A stretch of DNA of 64,000 nt, taken from UBA830 sp002295635 (GTDB lineage: Bacteria; Pseudomonadota; Alphaproteobacteria; MPNO01; UBA830). Where the stretch lies: the NCBI GenBank assembly GCA_002295635.1, contig DBHK01000013.1:76275-140274 (forward strand), read 5' to 3'. Positions 27,494 through 35,413 of this stretch are shown in pieces. Each line of letters starts with the position of its first letter. The first letter of the stretch is position 1. Under the pieces are notes generated by a model. That model saw only the letters and a program-made list of their open reading frames with translations, made no database searches and was not told where the DNA came from. The position numbers were made by a program, and so were the translations under genes.

Positions 27494-28768
27494 ATGTCCG
27501 ACCAACACAAGTCACTCCTCCGATTTCGTTTTATCGTGTTGCTATGTTCCCACGCGATGATATTTGTCGGTTCTGGAAGCCTTTTTCTGATCGCAGTCAC
27601 GCTAAAGGATCTTTCTGCTGAATTCGGCTGGCCCCGCGAAGTCCCCTCCCTGGCGTTTTCGCTCCAATTTATCGGTGGCGGGCTCGGGGGAATTCTAATG
27701 GGATATCTGCTCGACCGTCTGGGCGCGGTCGTACTTCCAGTCGTAGCCACCTTTGCGGTTGTCACAGGATCTATCCTTACCACCCTCGTTGACGTCCAAT
27801 GGCAACTGTTTTCAGTTTATCTAGTTTTATTCGGTTTTCTTGGACAGGGGAGTCTATACGCACCGTTAATGGCCAACATTTCAAAATGGTATGACAGAAG
27901 GCGCGGCATGGCAGTGGGCATCGTGGCTAGCGGGCAGAGCCTGTCGGGGATCATATGGCCACCAATATTCGGAATTGCCGTAACGGAGGTGGGGTGGCGC
28001 AACGGCTTTATAGGATTCGGGATTATCGCCGGATGCATCATGCTACCTATGTGTTTAATTTTTGTCCGCACACCGCCGGAAACTTCAGTTCTTCAGGCCG
28101 CAGAGGCTTCGGAGCAACCAAACAAGACCGCGTATTCTCGGCGCGGCGCTCGCCGTAGCGAGACAAGCCTGAGCTATCTCCATTTACAGATGGTGCTATG
28201 CGCTGCAATCATCGGCTGCTGCGTATCTATGGCTCTACCCCTAGCCCATCTGGTAGCGCATGCCACTGACAAGGGGCTGCCACTGACCGACGCTGTAACG
28301 GTTCTCTCCGTAACCCTTATGGCCGCATTTTTCAGCCGAGTACTCCTGGTCGGCATTTTGTCCGATCGTTATGGTGGAATGTGGGCTTTGTTTTCCTTTT
28401 CCGCACTTCAGGCCGCTATGCTCGCGCTATTGGCATATGCAGACACAACTTTCCTACTTTACGTGGTCGGGATCGGCTTTGGCCTCGGATACGGTGGTAT
28501 CTTTCCAGTCTACGCAGTAATAATTCGTGAATATATGCCACCTCAAGAAGCCGGCCGACGCACCGGAATTGTCTTCCTATTTGGGGCCTGTGCGATGGGC
28601 CTTGGCAGTTGGATGGGCGGCGCCCTATTCGATGCGACTGGCAGCTACGACCTACCCTTCCTTATCGGCGTCGCTGTCAATTGCATCAACCTCATTATTG
28701 TCGGAATTCTATTAACCAAAACTCAACCCACCTCGCCTGAAGCTGCCCCAGCGTCAGGTCCGGCTTAG
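27494..28768 (+). CDS. MFS transporter
   Basis: 424 aa with 12 predicted hydrophobic segments and a charged central loop (about 200-220: TSVLQAAEASEQPNK). The signature between helices 2 and 3 is GYLLDRLGAVVL, with GLGYGGIFPVY in the C-half. The arrangement resembles oxalate/formate antiporter-like or monocarboxylate MFS carriers. It lies between the ygiC-like gene and an SDR with short gaps, so substrate uptake for those enzymes is possible. Direction and substrate are inferred only. Confidence 0.88.
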   Translation: MSDQHKSLLRFRFIVLLCSHAMIFVGSGSLFLIAVTLKDLSAEFGWPREVPSLAFSLQFIGGGLGGILMGYLLDRLGAVVLPVVATFAVVTGSILTTLVDVQWQLFSVYLVLFGFLGQGSLYAPLMANISKWYDRRRGMAVGIVASGQSLSGIIWPPIFGIAVTEVGWRNGFIGFGIIAGCIMLPMCLIFVRTPPETSVLQAAEASEQPNKTAYSRRGARRSETSLSYLHLQMVLCAAIIGCCVSMALPLAHLVAHATDKGLPLTDAVTVLSVTLMAAFFSRVLLVGILSDRYGGMWALFSFSALQAAMLALLAYADTTFLLYVVGIGFGLGYGGIFPVYAVIIREYMPPQEAGRRTGIVFLFGACAMGLGSWMGGALFDATGSYDLPFLIGVAVNCINLIIVGILLTKTQPTSPEAAPASGPA

Positions 28769-28780
28769 GGAGCAGATTTC

Positions 28781-29569
28781 ATGGAAATTTCACTCGATGG
28801 GCGAACAGCCCTTATCACCGGTGGCAGCGAGGGTTTAGGAAAGGGCATGGCGATCCGATTTGCGCAATCTGGAGCTGATATCGCCATCATAGCCCGCCGG
28901 CCGGACGTACTAACCACTGCAAAAGCAGAAGTAGAAGCCGCCGGAAAGGGTAAAGTAATTGCCATCACCTGCGACCTTCTGAGTTCTGAGGAAACAGCCA
29001 AAGCATTTTCAGATGTTGAAGAAGCCTTTGGAAAAATCGACATTCTGGTCAACAATGCCGGTACATCACGAGCAAAACCATTTGAGACGGTCACCGATAA
29101 CGATTGGGATGAAGATATACAACTCAAGCTGATGGCGGCGGTGCGTCTATGCCGGTCTGCCCTCCCGGGAATGAAACAGCGAAAATGGGGTCGAATTATA
29201 AATGTACTCAACATTGGTGCTAAGGCACCGACCGCTAGCGGTGCCCCCACTGTCGTATCCCGGGCCGCCGGACTGGCGCTGACCAAAGTACTCGCCAGCG
29301 AGGGAGCACCGCACAACGTCCTAGTTAATGCGTTGATGGTAGGGTTAATTAAATCTGCCCAGTGGGAAAGAGCCTTCGAAAAAGAAAAGGACGCATTAGA
29401 CTATGAGGTTTTCGTCCAACGGATAGCAAATAAGCGAAATATTCCGCTCGGTCGTATCGGCGAAACCGACGAATTTGCCAATATTGCCTGTTTCTTGGCT
29501 TCGGATCAGGCTGGATATATCACCGGTACGTCAATCAACGTGGACGGCGGCGCATCACCGGTTATCTAG
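28781..29569 (+). CDS. SDR family protein lacking the usual catalytic Tyr/Lys
   Basis: 262 aa with an intact cofactor site (GGSEGLG 14-20, NNAG 91-94) and C-terminal GTSINVDGG. At the active site, where classical SDRs have Ser, then YxxxK, it reads NVLNIGAKAP and PTVVSRAAGLALTK: Thr and Arg stand at the Tyr and Lys positions. Either the chemistry is unusual or the protein is a non-catalytic partner. It follows the MFS gene by 12 nt and ends at hairpins (29570-29601 and 29660-29686). Confidence 0.82.
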   Translation: MEISLDGRTALITGGSEGLGKGMAIRFAQSGADIAIIARRPDVLTTAKAEVEAAGKGKVIAITCDLLSSEETAKAFSDVEEAFGKIDILVNNAGTSRAKPFETVTDNDWDEDIQLKLMAAVRLCRSALPGMKQRKWGRIINVLNIGAKAPTASGAPTVVSRAAGLALTKVLASEGAPHNVLVNALMVGLIKSAQWERAFEKEKDALDYEVFVQRIANKRNIPLGRIGETDEFANIACFLASDQAGYITGTSINVDGGASPVI

Positions 29570-29601
29570 GAAATCCAAAATTATCGGTAGTTTTGGATTT
29601 C
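29570..29601 (+). terminator. Intrinsic-type hairpin after SDR gene
   Basis: GAAATCCAAAA (29570-29580) pairs exactly with TTTTGGATTTC (29591-29601), loop of 10 nt, directly after the stop codon at 29567-29569. AT-rich, so of moderate strength. Confidence 0.6.
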
Positions 29602-29659
29602 TATGTTGGTTTAAACACGCGAAGTAGACAAAAAGATATCTGGCTGGGTTTTACTCTTT

Positions 29660-29686
29660 GAAAAGGCCCGGCACTTAGGCCTTTTC
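29660..29686 (-). terminator. Intrinsic terminator of the aminotransferase gene
   Basis: GAAAAGGCC (29660-29668) pairs with GGCCTTTTC (29678-29686), loop cggcactta, 4 nt past the minus-strand stop at 29691. The T-rich end serves as the U-tract on the minus strand. Confidence 0.8.
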
Positions 29687-29690
29687 CGAA

Positions 29691-30878
29691 TTAATCAAGT
29701 GTTGAAGCCAGCCTATCCATAGCTGCGGAGATTGTCGGAGTATCAGCCGCGAAACAAAGCCGCATCCAGCCCTCGCCATCATCGCTGAAGGCTAGACCGG
29801 GCGCCAAGCCAACACCAACTTCATCAATTAGTTTTTGCGCGAAAGCAACAGAATCCTTCATTCCTTCAACCGCAAAAAATGCATAGAATGCCCCCTCAGG
29901 ACGCGATAACGTTACCCGTTTCATTGCCCCTAAGCGCTGGACCACTATGTCGCGGTTTTGCCGGTACCTCTTCAATGTTTCTTTGATGAACGGCTCTCCC
30001 TTACGAATAGCGGTAACACCAGCGTATTGCACGAATGTCGTGGGATTAGCGATATTATATTCAACCAATTTCTCAAAGCCTTGGCCGGCATCAGCGGGGT
30101 GGGTGATCCATCCAAGACGCCACCCAGTCATCGACCATGACTTAGAAAAAGAGTTGATTACGATTACTCGGTCTTTGGGATCAGCAATATCCAGAAAAGA
30201 TGGCGCCCGACCGAGTGGCAGGTTCGATTCGTAAGCAAGCCGAATATATACCTCGTCTCCGATAAGCCATATCCCGCGTTTGCGACATTCTTCCAATACC
30301 AATTTCTGCTGGGCAGCGGGCATTACCCACCCGGTCGGATTACCCGGTGAGTTGATAAACACTGCCTGAGTGCGACCATCACAAGCCGCAAATAATTCAT
30401 CGATATCCAGTTTCCAGCGGCCATCTTCTCCTAATTTAAGAGCGACCTGACGGGGCTCTGCGCTCATGATGCGCACGGTCTCTTTACAATTAGGCCAAAT
30501 TGGACCGACGGCAACCATATTATCACCAGGTGCCATCAGAGCCTCAGACACCATCATAATCGCATTCATTCCGGAACCAGTTACCGTAATCCGATCTAGA
30601 TCTATATCTCTGCCGTGCAAAGACGACGCATAGGTAGCGATAGTATCTCGTAAGAGCGGTACGCCACGATTTTTGGCATAAAACACATGATCATCGTCAA
30701 GGGCCGCGGTGGCCGCATCCTTGATGAACTGCGGGGTCGGCACGTCGGGTTCGCCAAACCAGAGTTTCAATAATCCATCACGACCCATATTTGGTTCGGC
30801 AATATGGCGTATAAGTGAGCCGGGTAATTCTTCGAGACTTCGACGCAGACCATTTGGCGCTCTAAGTTCTGTGGACAT
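29691..30878 (-). CDS. Class I/II PLP-dependent aminotransferase
   Basis: 395 aa; start at ATG 30878 (GAGAGAAAA upstream), the extension to 30929 lacking family similarity. Fold type I signatures are present: the phosphate-binding TGSGMNAIMMV, NSPGNPTGWVMP, the Asp of GDEVYIRLAY that pairs with the pyridine nitrogen, and the PLP lysine in NSFSKSWSMTGWRLGWI. The family moves amino groups from aspartate, aromatic or branched amino acids to 2-oxo acids. Divergent from the YrdC-like gene with a 115-nt gap. The exact amino donor is unknown. Confidence 0.92.
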   Translation of the reverse strand: MSTELRAPNGLRRSLEELPGSLIRHIAEPNMGRDGLLKLWFGEPDVPTPQFIKDAATAALDDDHVFYAKNRGVPLLRDTIATYASSLHGRDIDLDRITVTGSGMNAIMMVSEALMAPGDNMVAVGPIWPNCKETVRIMSAEPRQVALKLGEDGRWKLDIDELFAACDGRTQAVFINSPGNPTGWVMPAAQQKLVLEECRKRGIWLIGDEVYIRLAYESNLPLGRAPSFLDIADPKDRVIVINSFSKSWSMTGWRLGWITHPADAGQGFEKLVEYNIANPTTFVQYAGVTAIRKGEPFIKETLKRYRQNRDIVVQRLGAMKRVTLSRPEGAFYAFFAVEGMKDSVAFAQKLIDEVGVGLAPGLAFSDDGEGWMRLCFAADTPTISAAMDRLASTLD

Positions 30879-30993
30879 AATTTTCTCTCGATCTATTCCT
30901 ACGGATATCGGATAAAATCCAAATACCACACTTAGGGATACGATACCGACTAACTAATAATTGAATTAATAACTTCAACGGGGCTTTTTCATC

Positions 30994-31683
30994 GTGGCTA
31001 TTTATAACTATGACGCCGACGCGCAACGGGTATACGCTATTCTGAAGGATGGCGGGATAGGCGTAATACCGACCCATGTCGGGTATGTCATCGTCGCTTG
31101 CGAGCCCGAGGCGATCTGGCGCATCTTCACGGCAAAAAAGCGCAAACCTGAAAAACTCAACGCCGTCATCGGCTGTAAAGAAATGCATTTGGAGCTGCAC
31201 GACCTGCCTGATGAGCGCCGTCTAATTGTCGAAGCTATCACGGAGGAATGGGATCTTCCGATGGGGACCGCGGCCCCGGTCCTTATGGATCACCCATCGC
31301 TAGCAAACCTTCCCGACGACACATTAAAACAAACGACACACAACGGGACACTCGCAATGTTACTAAATGCCGGCACTCTAATGGAAAAGATCGCGCAGCT
31401 GGCATTTGCCGAAAACCGTATGGCGATAGGTTCCTCTGCGAATGTATCACTCCGAGGTGTCAAGTTTCACCCCTCAGAGATCGAATCAGAAATTCTTGCA
31501 GTAGCTGATATCGTAATCGATTATGGTCTAATGCGATGGAACCAATACAATCATTCATCTACAATGATTAATGTTAGCACGATGGAAGTTATTCGCTATG
31601 GCTCGTGTTTTGACCTGATTGAAGATCTCCTTCGCAGCCAATTTGGCATCTCACTCCCCCCAAACCCCTATGGAAGCTCCTGA
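30994..31683 (+). CDS. Sua5/YciO/YrdC-like protein
   Basis: 229 aa. The YrdC fold is suggested by GGIGVIPTHVGYVIVA near the N-terminus (compare GG.vv.PTdT.YgL), a middle TAKKRKPEKLNAVIG (KxR...K.P pattern), IGSSANVSLRGV (SAN motif) and IVIDYG. The canonical TDT becomes THV and the block is shorter than in Sua5, so it may be a YciO-like paralogue rather than the t6A threonylcarbamoyl-AMP synthase. It begins with GTG at 30994. The MDR gene follows after 1 nt, so it is translationally coupled. Confidence 0.72.
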   Translation: MAIYNYDADAQRVYAILKDGGIGVIPTHVGYVIVACEPEAIWRIFTAKKRKPEKLNAVIGCKEMHLELHDLPDERRLIVEAITEEWDLPMGTAAPVLMDHPSLANLPDDTLKQTTHNGTLAMLLNAGTLMEKIAQLAFAENRMAIGSSANVSLRGVKFHPSEIESEILAVADIVIDYGLMRWNQYNHSSTMINVSTMEVIRYGSCFDLIEDLLRSQFGISLPPNPYGSS

Positions 31684-31684
31684 C

Positions 31685-32614
31685 GTGAAAGCACTTATTT
31701 ACGACGATTATTGTGACCTTTCTGGTATGAGAATCGCTGAAATGCCAGATCCCAAAGCAGGACCCGACGACGTGTTGGTTGAAGTGCACGCAGCGGGGCT
31801 GAACCCGATCGATTGGAAGGTAAGATCTGGCCAGATGCGTGGACGGTTTGAACTTGAGTTTCCGGATGTCGCGGGAAGAGACTTATCCGGCGTAGTGATC
31901 GCAGCCGGTCAAAACGTGGATCACCTAAAAAAAGGTGATACTGTTTTCGGCACCTGCCCACCAGACCGTTGGGGTAGCCATGCGGAATTAGTTGCGGTTG
32001 CAGCCAACGCTCTAGGCATCAAGCCCCCCGAGATTTCCCACATTGAAGCAGCCTCTATTTCCCTCGTCGGACTGACCGCGCTCACCGCTCTGGAGCAGAC
32101 CGCCAATATCGTTGCCGGAATGAAGGTTTTAATCCATGCCGGCGCCGGCGGCGTCGGTTCATTCGCCATACAGTATGCCAAGTCCCGCGGAGCGCTAGTG
32201 TATACCACAGCAAGCCCCACAAATACTGAATTTGTTGAGAATCTTGGGGCCGATAAGGTAATAGACTATCGCTCGCAGGATTTTCGTGAGGTCGTCTCCA
32301 ATATAGACATAGTCTATGACACCTTAGGTGGAGACACTAATATACGATCATACGACATTCTAAAATCTGGCGGCCTAATGGTTTGCCTCAATGCGGAGCC
32401 GGTCCCTAGTGAAAAAACGCGCGAGGATATTAGGGTCGATACCCCCTTGGTTAAATACGATCGAGCGGGCGTCGAACGTATCGTTGAACTAATTCAAGTA
32501 GGCGCCGTTAGGCCCAGTGTTGGGAGCGTATATTACCTCGACGACGCAATCGAAGCTTACGGTCTAAGCGAGACCAATCACGCCCAAGGCAAAGTTGTTC
32601 TGCAGATGAAATGA
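31685..32614 (+). CDS. MDR family NADP-dependent oxidoreductase (quinone-reductase type)
   Basis: 309 aa. The start is GTG 31685, one nt after the previous stop with GGAAG upstream, giving the family-typical beginning VKALIYDDY. The catalytic domain has GLNPIDWKVRSGQ and FPDVAGRDLSGVV. Residues about 140-165 carry the Rossmann motif VLIHAGAGGVGSFAIQYAKS. No zinc ligands are seen, so it belongs to the zinc-free quinone-reductase-like branch. Similar in plan to 47502-48443. Confidence 0.87.
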   Translation: MKALIYDDYCDLSGMRIAEMPDPKAGPDDVLVEVHAAGLNPIDWKVRSGQMRGRFELEFPDVAGRDLSGVVIAAGQNVDHLKKGDTVFGTCPPDRWGSHAELVAVAANALGIKPPEISHIEAASISLVGLTALTALEQTANIVAGMKVLIHAGAGGVGSFAIQYAKSRGALVYTTASPTNTEFVENLGADKVIDYRSQDFREVVSNIDIVYDTLGGDTNIRSYDILKSGGLMVCLNAEPVPSEKTREDIRVDTPLVKYDRAGVERIVELIQVGAVRPSVGSVYYLDDAIEAYGLSETNHAQGKVVLQMK

Positions 32615-32679
32615 ACGCTTTGTTGAAATTCAAATACGTTTAAAAGGATTTGGTTTTATACATACCGAAGGCAAGAAAC

Positions 32680-33054
32680 GTGGAGATAACTGTCCTCGGA
32701 GGCAAACACGGATGATACGCTACGGCGGCGGATACCGCGGAAACAGAGCATAATATTCGTTTCTGGCGTCGAGATTTTGATGCTTTTGGAGAGGTGTCCG
32801 CAAGCAAAACAATCACGGCAACTGACCCTAACGATCGCCGCGACATTCCATTCGGGATCATCACCAGCGGTGTTGCAACCGCAATGAATGGTGCAAAACT
32901 AATTAATTCACCGTTACCCGGAACGGCTAAACACGAGTTATGCGAATTAATTCCGCCTCACTTGCGAGATGGCCTTCGTGAACGCCAAGATTTTATGACT
33001 ATCGCAACATCGATGTGGAGTCCTAACAGTTCGAAACACTTTGAAAGTTTGTAG
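32680..33054 (+). pseudogene. Truncated remnant of an octopine/nopaline dehydrogenase-like (NAD Rossmann) gene
   Basis: From GTG 32680 one frame reads VEITVLGGKHG, then a TGA at 32713, then YATAADTAETEHNIRFWRRD and DFDAFGEVSASKTI, continuing to GAKLINSPLPGTAKHELCELIPPHLRDG. This matches the N-terminal dinucleotide domain of the NAD/NADP octopine dehydrogenase family (glycine loop, then RLWRRD, then PLPATAHE-like and PHLRDGQ blocks). After about residue 110 the similarity stops, and the frame ends at 33054 without the catalytic C-terminal domain. The internal stop and the missing half show decay. Confidence 0.68.
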
Positions 33055-33204
33055 ACCTAATCGAATACCTTTGCCTCATGGCCCTTCAGACGGGTTGACC
33101 GATCCCGCCGAGAGCCTTGCGGCAAAAGCTGGTAATTCCGTCGTAAATACGTAATTTCTAAAGGCGACGGAACAAACTCATAATTTTTAAATATTGAGGC
33201 AATT

Positions 33205-33387
33205 ATGAGCGGGAAAACATTTTTTAAGACAACCGTATACCGTTTTATGAAAGGGTTTGCGTTTAAAGCGACAAAAACGCTAAGCTTTGAGGGATTGATG
33301 TTGGCTACTCGTTCTTATCGCCGTAGAGCGCGTATGACGAGAAGCGCTCGGACAGTAAGGTCAAGACTGCACAGATCAATTATATAA
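33205..33387 (+). CDS. Small basic protein, 60 aa
   Basis: 60 residues with many Arg and Lys; the C-terminal third (SYRRRARMTRSARTVRSRL) is strongly cationic. The ATG follows GAGG at 5-nt spacing. It lies 37 nt before the cold-shock gene in the same direction, so it may share its mRNA. No family recognised; might be a nucleic-acid or ribosome-associated peptide, or a chance ORF with a good RBS. Confidence 0.45.
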   Translation: MSGKTFFKTTVYRFMKGFAFKATKTLSFEGLMLATRSYRRRARMTRSARTVRSRLHRSII

Positions 33388-33424
33388 ATGATTAAAATAA
33401 TTAGACGTCGATTAAGGAGTTACT

Positions 33425-33634
33425 ATGCCGACAGGTACCGTTAAGTGGTTCAACCCCACAAAAGGTTTTGGATTTATTGAGCCCGACGAAGGCGGGAAAG
33501 ATGCGTTTGTTCATATTTCCGCTGTTGAGCGGGCCGGACTGCAAGGGTTGCGTGAGGGCCAAAAGGTCGAGTTTGAGCTAGTTCCTAGCCGCGATGGCCG
33601 AAACGCTGCTGACAACATTGTAGCACTGGACTAA
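33425..33634 (+). CDS. Cold-shock domain protein (CspA family)
   Basis: 69 aa single cold-shock domain with both RNA-binding motifs: KGFGFIEPD (RNP1) and DAFVHISAV (RNP2), opening TGTVKWFNPTKG. It binds single-stranded nucleic acid and melts RNA structure. AAGGAG precedes the ATG. It ends with an intrinsic terminator (33656-33678). The first residues and the C-terminal NAADNIVALD are normal for alphaproteobacterial Csp proteins. Confidence 0.97.
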   Translation: MPTGTVKWFNPTKGFGFIEPDEGGKDAFVHISAVERAGLQGLREGQKVEFELVPSRDGRNAADNIVALD

Positions 33635-33655
33635 CTCTCGGATTTCCTAAAAAAA

Positions 33656-33678
33656 CGATAGATCCGTCTATCGCTTTT
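33656..33678 (+). terminator. Intrinsic terminator after cspA-like gene
   Basis: CGATAGA (33656-33662) and TCTATCG (33667-33673) form a 7-bp stem with a tccg loop, preceded by a run of A and followed by CTTTT. It may serve both the plus-strand csp and the minus-strand hyuB, which ends at 33690. Confidence 0.85.
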
Positions 33679-33689
33679 GATAATAAGTC

Positions 33690-35411
33690 TCAGTTGACTT
33701 GGCGAAGTGCTAAAGTTGCCACTTTGTCGATAACACCTGTGCTAGGATCAACCACAACCTTGTGATGTTCTCGTGCGTATGCAGCTGAAATTTTAGCATT
33801 CCAGACATCTCGCGCGACGCTATGGGGATCTCGTTTTAGTGGATCACCAAAACCACCACCGCCTGGCTGAACATGGCGGATTAAATCGCCCTGTTCCAAC
33901 TTTCTATTGATTTTACTGGGCAGAGAGATGTGGTGGCCCGCATGAGTTGTAATCTCGTTTACAGCGGGGCTTGCCTCCCCACCCCCGGCGAGCCCATAAG
34001 GTCTGATTTTCATCCGGTCAGCACGCAGTTGCAACCCCGCCTCCCTCGCCAAAAGGCGGTATGATCGAGCAACGCCAAGGCCACCGCGAAATTCACCTGC
34101 GCCACAACTATCTGGTACAAGCGCATATTCTTCTACCCGGACGGGATGTTGCGATTCCATTGTTTCGACCGGCGTATTCGAAAGATTCTGCGAGGGATTT
34201 GTTATGGCCTCGATCCCATCCTTATCCGGTCGACCGCCCCAAGCGCCACAAATCATGTCAACAATGATAAATGGATTTCCATCGGCCTTATACCCACCCA
34301 GAGACACAACCGTATTACCGCCCTCGCCCGCAGCCGGCACTATATCTGGCACGATTTTCGCTAAAGCACCAAACATTGTGTCAACGATACGATATCCTGT
34401 TAACGCCCGAGCAGCGCAGGCAGCGGGCATTTTCGGGTTCACGATAGATGCCTCGGGTGCTTTTACGTCTATCGCCCGAAACACGCCGGCATTATTAGGT
34501 ATATCGCCTTTTAGGACGCATCGAACCGACAAATAGGTGCAGGAATTGGTGTAGGATTTAGTCGAGTTCAGAGCTGCAGGCACTTGTGGGGCAGTGCCCG
34601 TATAGTCAACTGTTACCCCATCACCATTAACTGTAATGGAAGTTTTAATTGGAATAGGTTCGTCAGTGAAACCGTCATCGTCTATATAATCCGTGAATTC
34701 ATACACCCCGTCCGGCCACTTCCGGATTTCCTCTCTGGTCATGCGCTCGGCATAATTAAGAAGCTCAGTGAAATAAATTTGGGCCCTCGTTGCACCATAA
34801 CGATCAAATAGTTTGCTCATTTCACGCGCGCCGGTACCACAAGCAGCATACTGCGCTTTCAAGTCACCGATAACACGATCTGGTAATCTAACGTTTAAAT
34901 CGATTAACTTAATTAGAGTGTTATTTATTTTTCCATTTTCAAAAAATTTTAACGCCGGGATCCTTAGCCCTTCTTGAAAAATTTCCTCAGAATCGCTGGC
35001 GTTTGATCCCGCCACACGCCCACCAACGTCTGTATGATGACATATGACAACCGTAAAACCCTGTAGATGAGTTCCATGAAATATCGGCATGAACATAAAA
35101 ATGTCTGGGAGGTGCATTCCGCCCTGATAGGGGTCATTGAGTATTACTGCGTCCCCCGGAGAGAGACTATCACCGTATTGTTCTAACACCACGCCCATTG
35201 CCTCCGGTACAGCACCAAGATGAAGTGCTACGGTTTTTGCTTGCGCGATCATATTTCCAGATGCATCGCAAATTGCGGCAGAGAAATCCATCACGTCCTT
35301 TACTATCTCGGACCGTGCAGTGCGCATGACGTCATACGCCATTTCATCAACAATCGAGTCTAGGCCATTTTTGATAACAGCAAAGGTAATTGGATCAATA
35401 TCAGGGGTCAT
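33690..35411 (-). CDS. Hydantoinase B / oxoprolinase-like subunit (HyuB), first copy
   Basis: 573 aa. HyuB signatures: DPITFAVIKNGLDSIVDEMA, DVMRTARSEIVKDVMDFS, an Asp-rich block NDPYQGGMHLPDIF, HHTDVGGRVAGS and the C-terminal GGGGFGDPLKRDP. It forms, with HyuA, an ATP-dependent ring-opening hydrolase of hydantoins, 5-oxoproline, lactams or similar compounds. The start is ATG 35411, two bases after the hyuA stop (TGAAAATG), indicating translational coupling. It ends at the shared terminator 33656-33678. Confidence 0.92.
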   Translation of the reverse strand: MTPDIDPITFAVIKNGLDSIVDEMAYDVMRTARSEIVKDVMDFSAAICDASGNMIAQAKTVALHLGAVPEAMGVVLEQYGDSLSPGDAVILNDPYQGGMHLPDIFMFMPIFHGTHLQGFTVVICHHTDVGGRVAGSNASDSEEIFQEGLRIPALKFFENGKINNTLIKLIDLNVRLPDRVIGDLKAQYAACGTGAREMSKLFDRYGATRAQIYFTELLNYAERMTREEIRKWPDGVYEFTDYIDDDGFTDEPIPIKTSITVNGDGVTVDYTGTAPQVPAALNSTKSYTNSCTYLSVRCVLKGDIPNNAGVFRAIDVKAPEASIVNPKMPAACAARALTGYRIVDTMFGALAKIVPDIVPAAGEGGNTVVSLGGYKADGNPFIIVDMICGAWGGRPDKDGIEAITNPSQNLSNTPVETMESQHPVRVEEYALVPDSCGAGEFRGGLGVARSYRLLAREAGLQLRADRMKIRPYGLAGGGEASPAVNEITTHAGHHISLPSKINRKLEQGDLIRHVQPGGGGFGDPLKRDPHSVARDVWNAKISAAYAREHHKVVVDPSTGVIDKVATLALRQVN

Positions 35412-35413
35412 TT

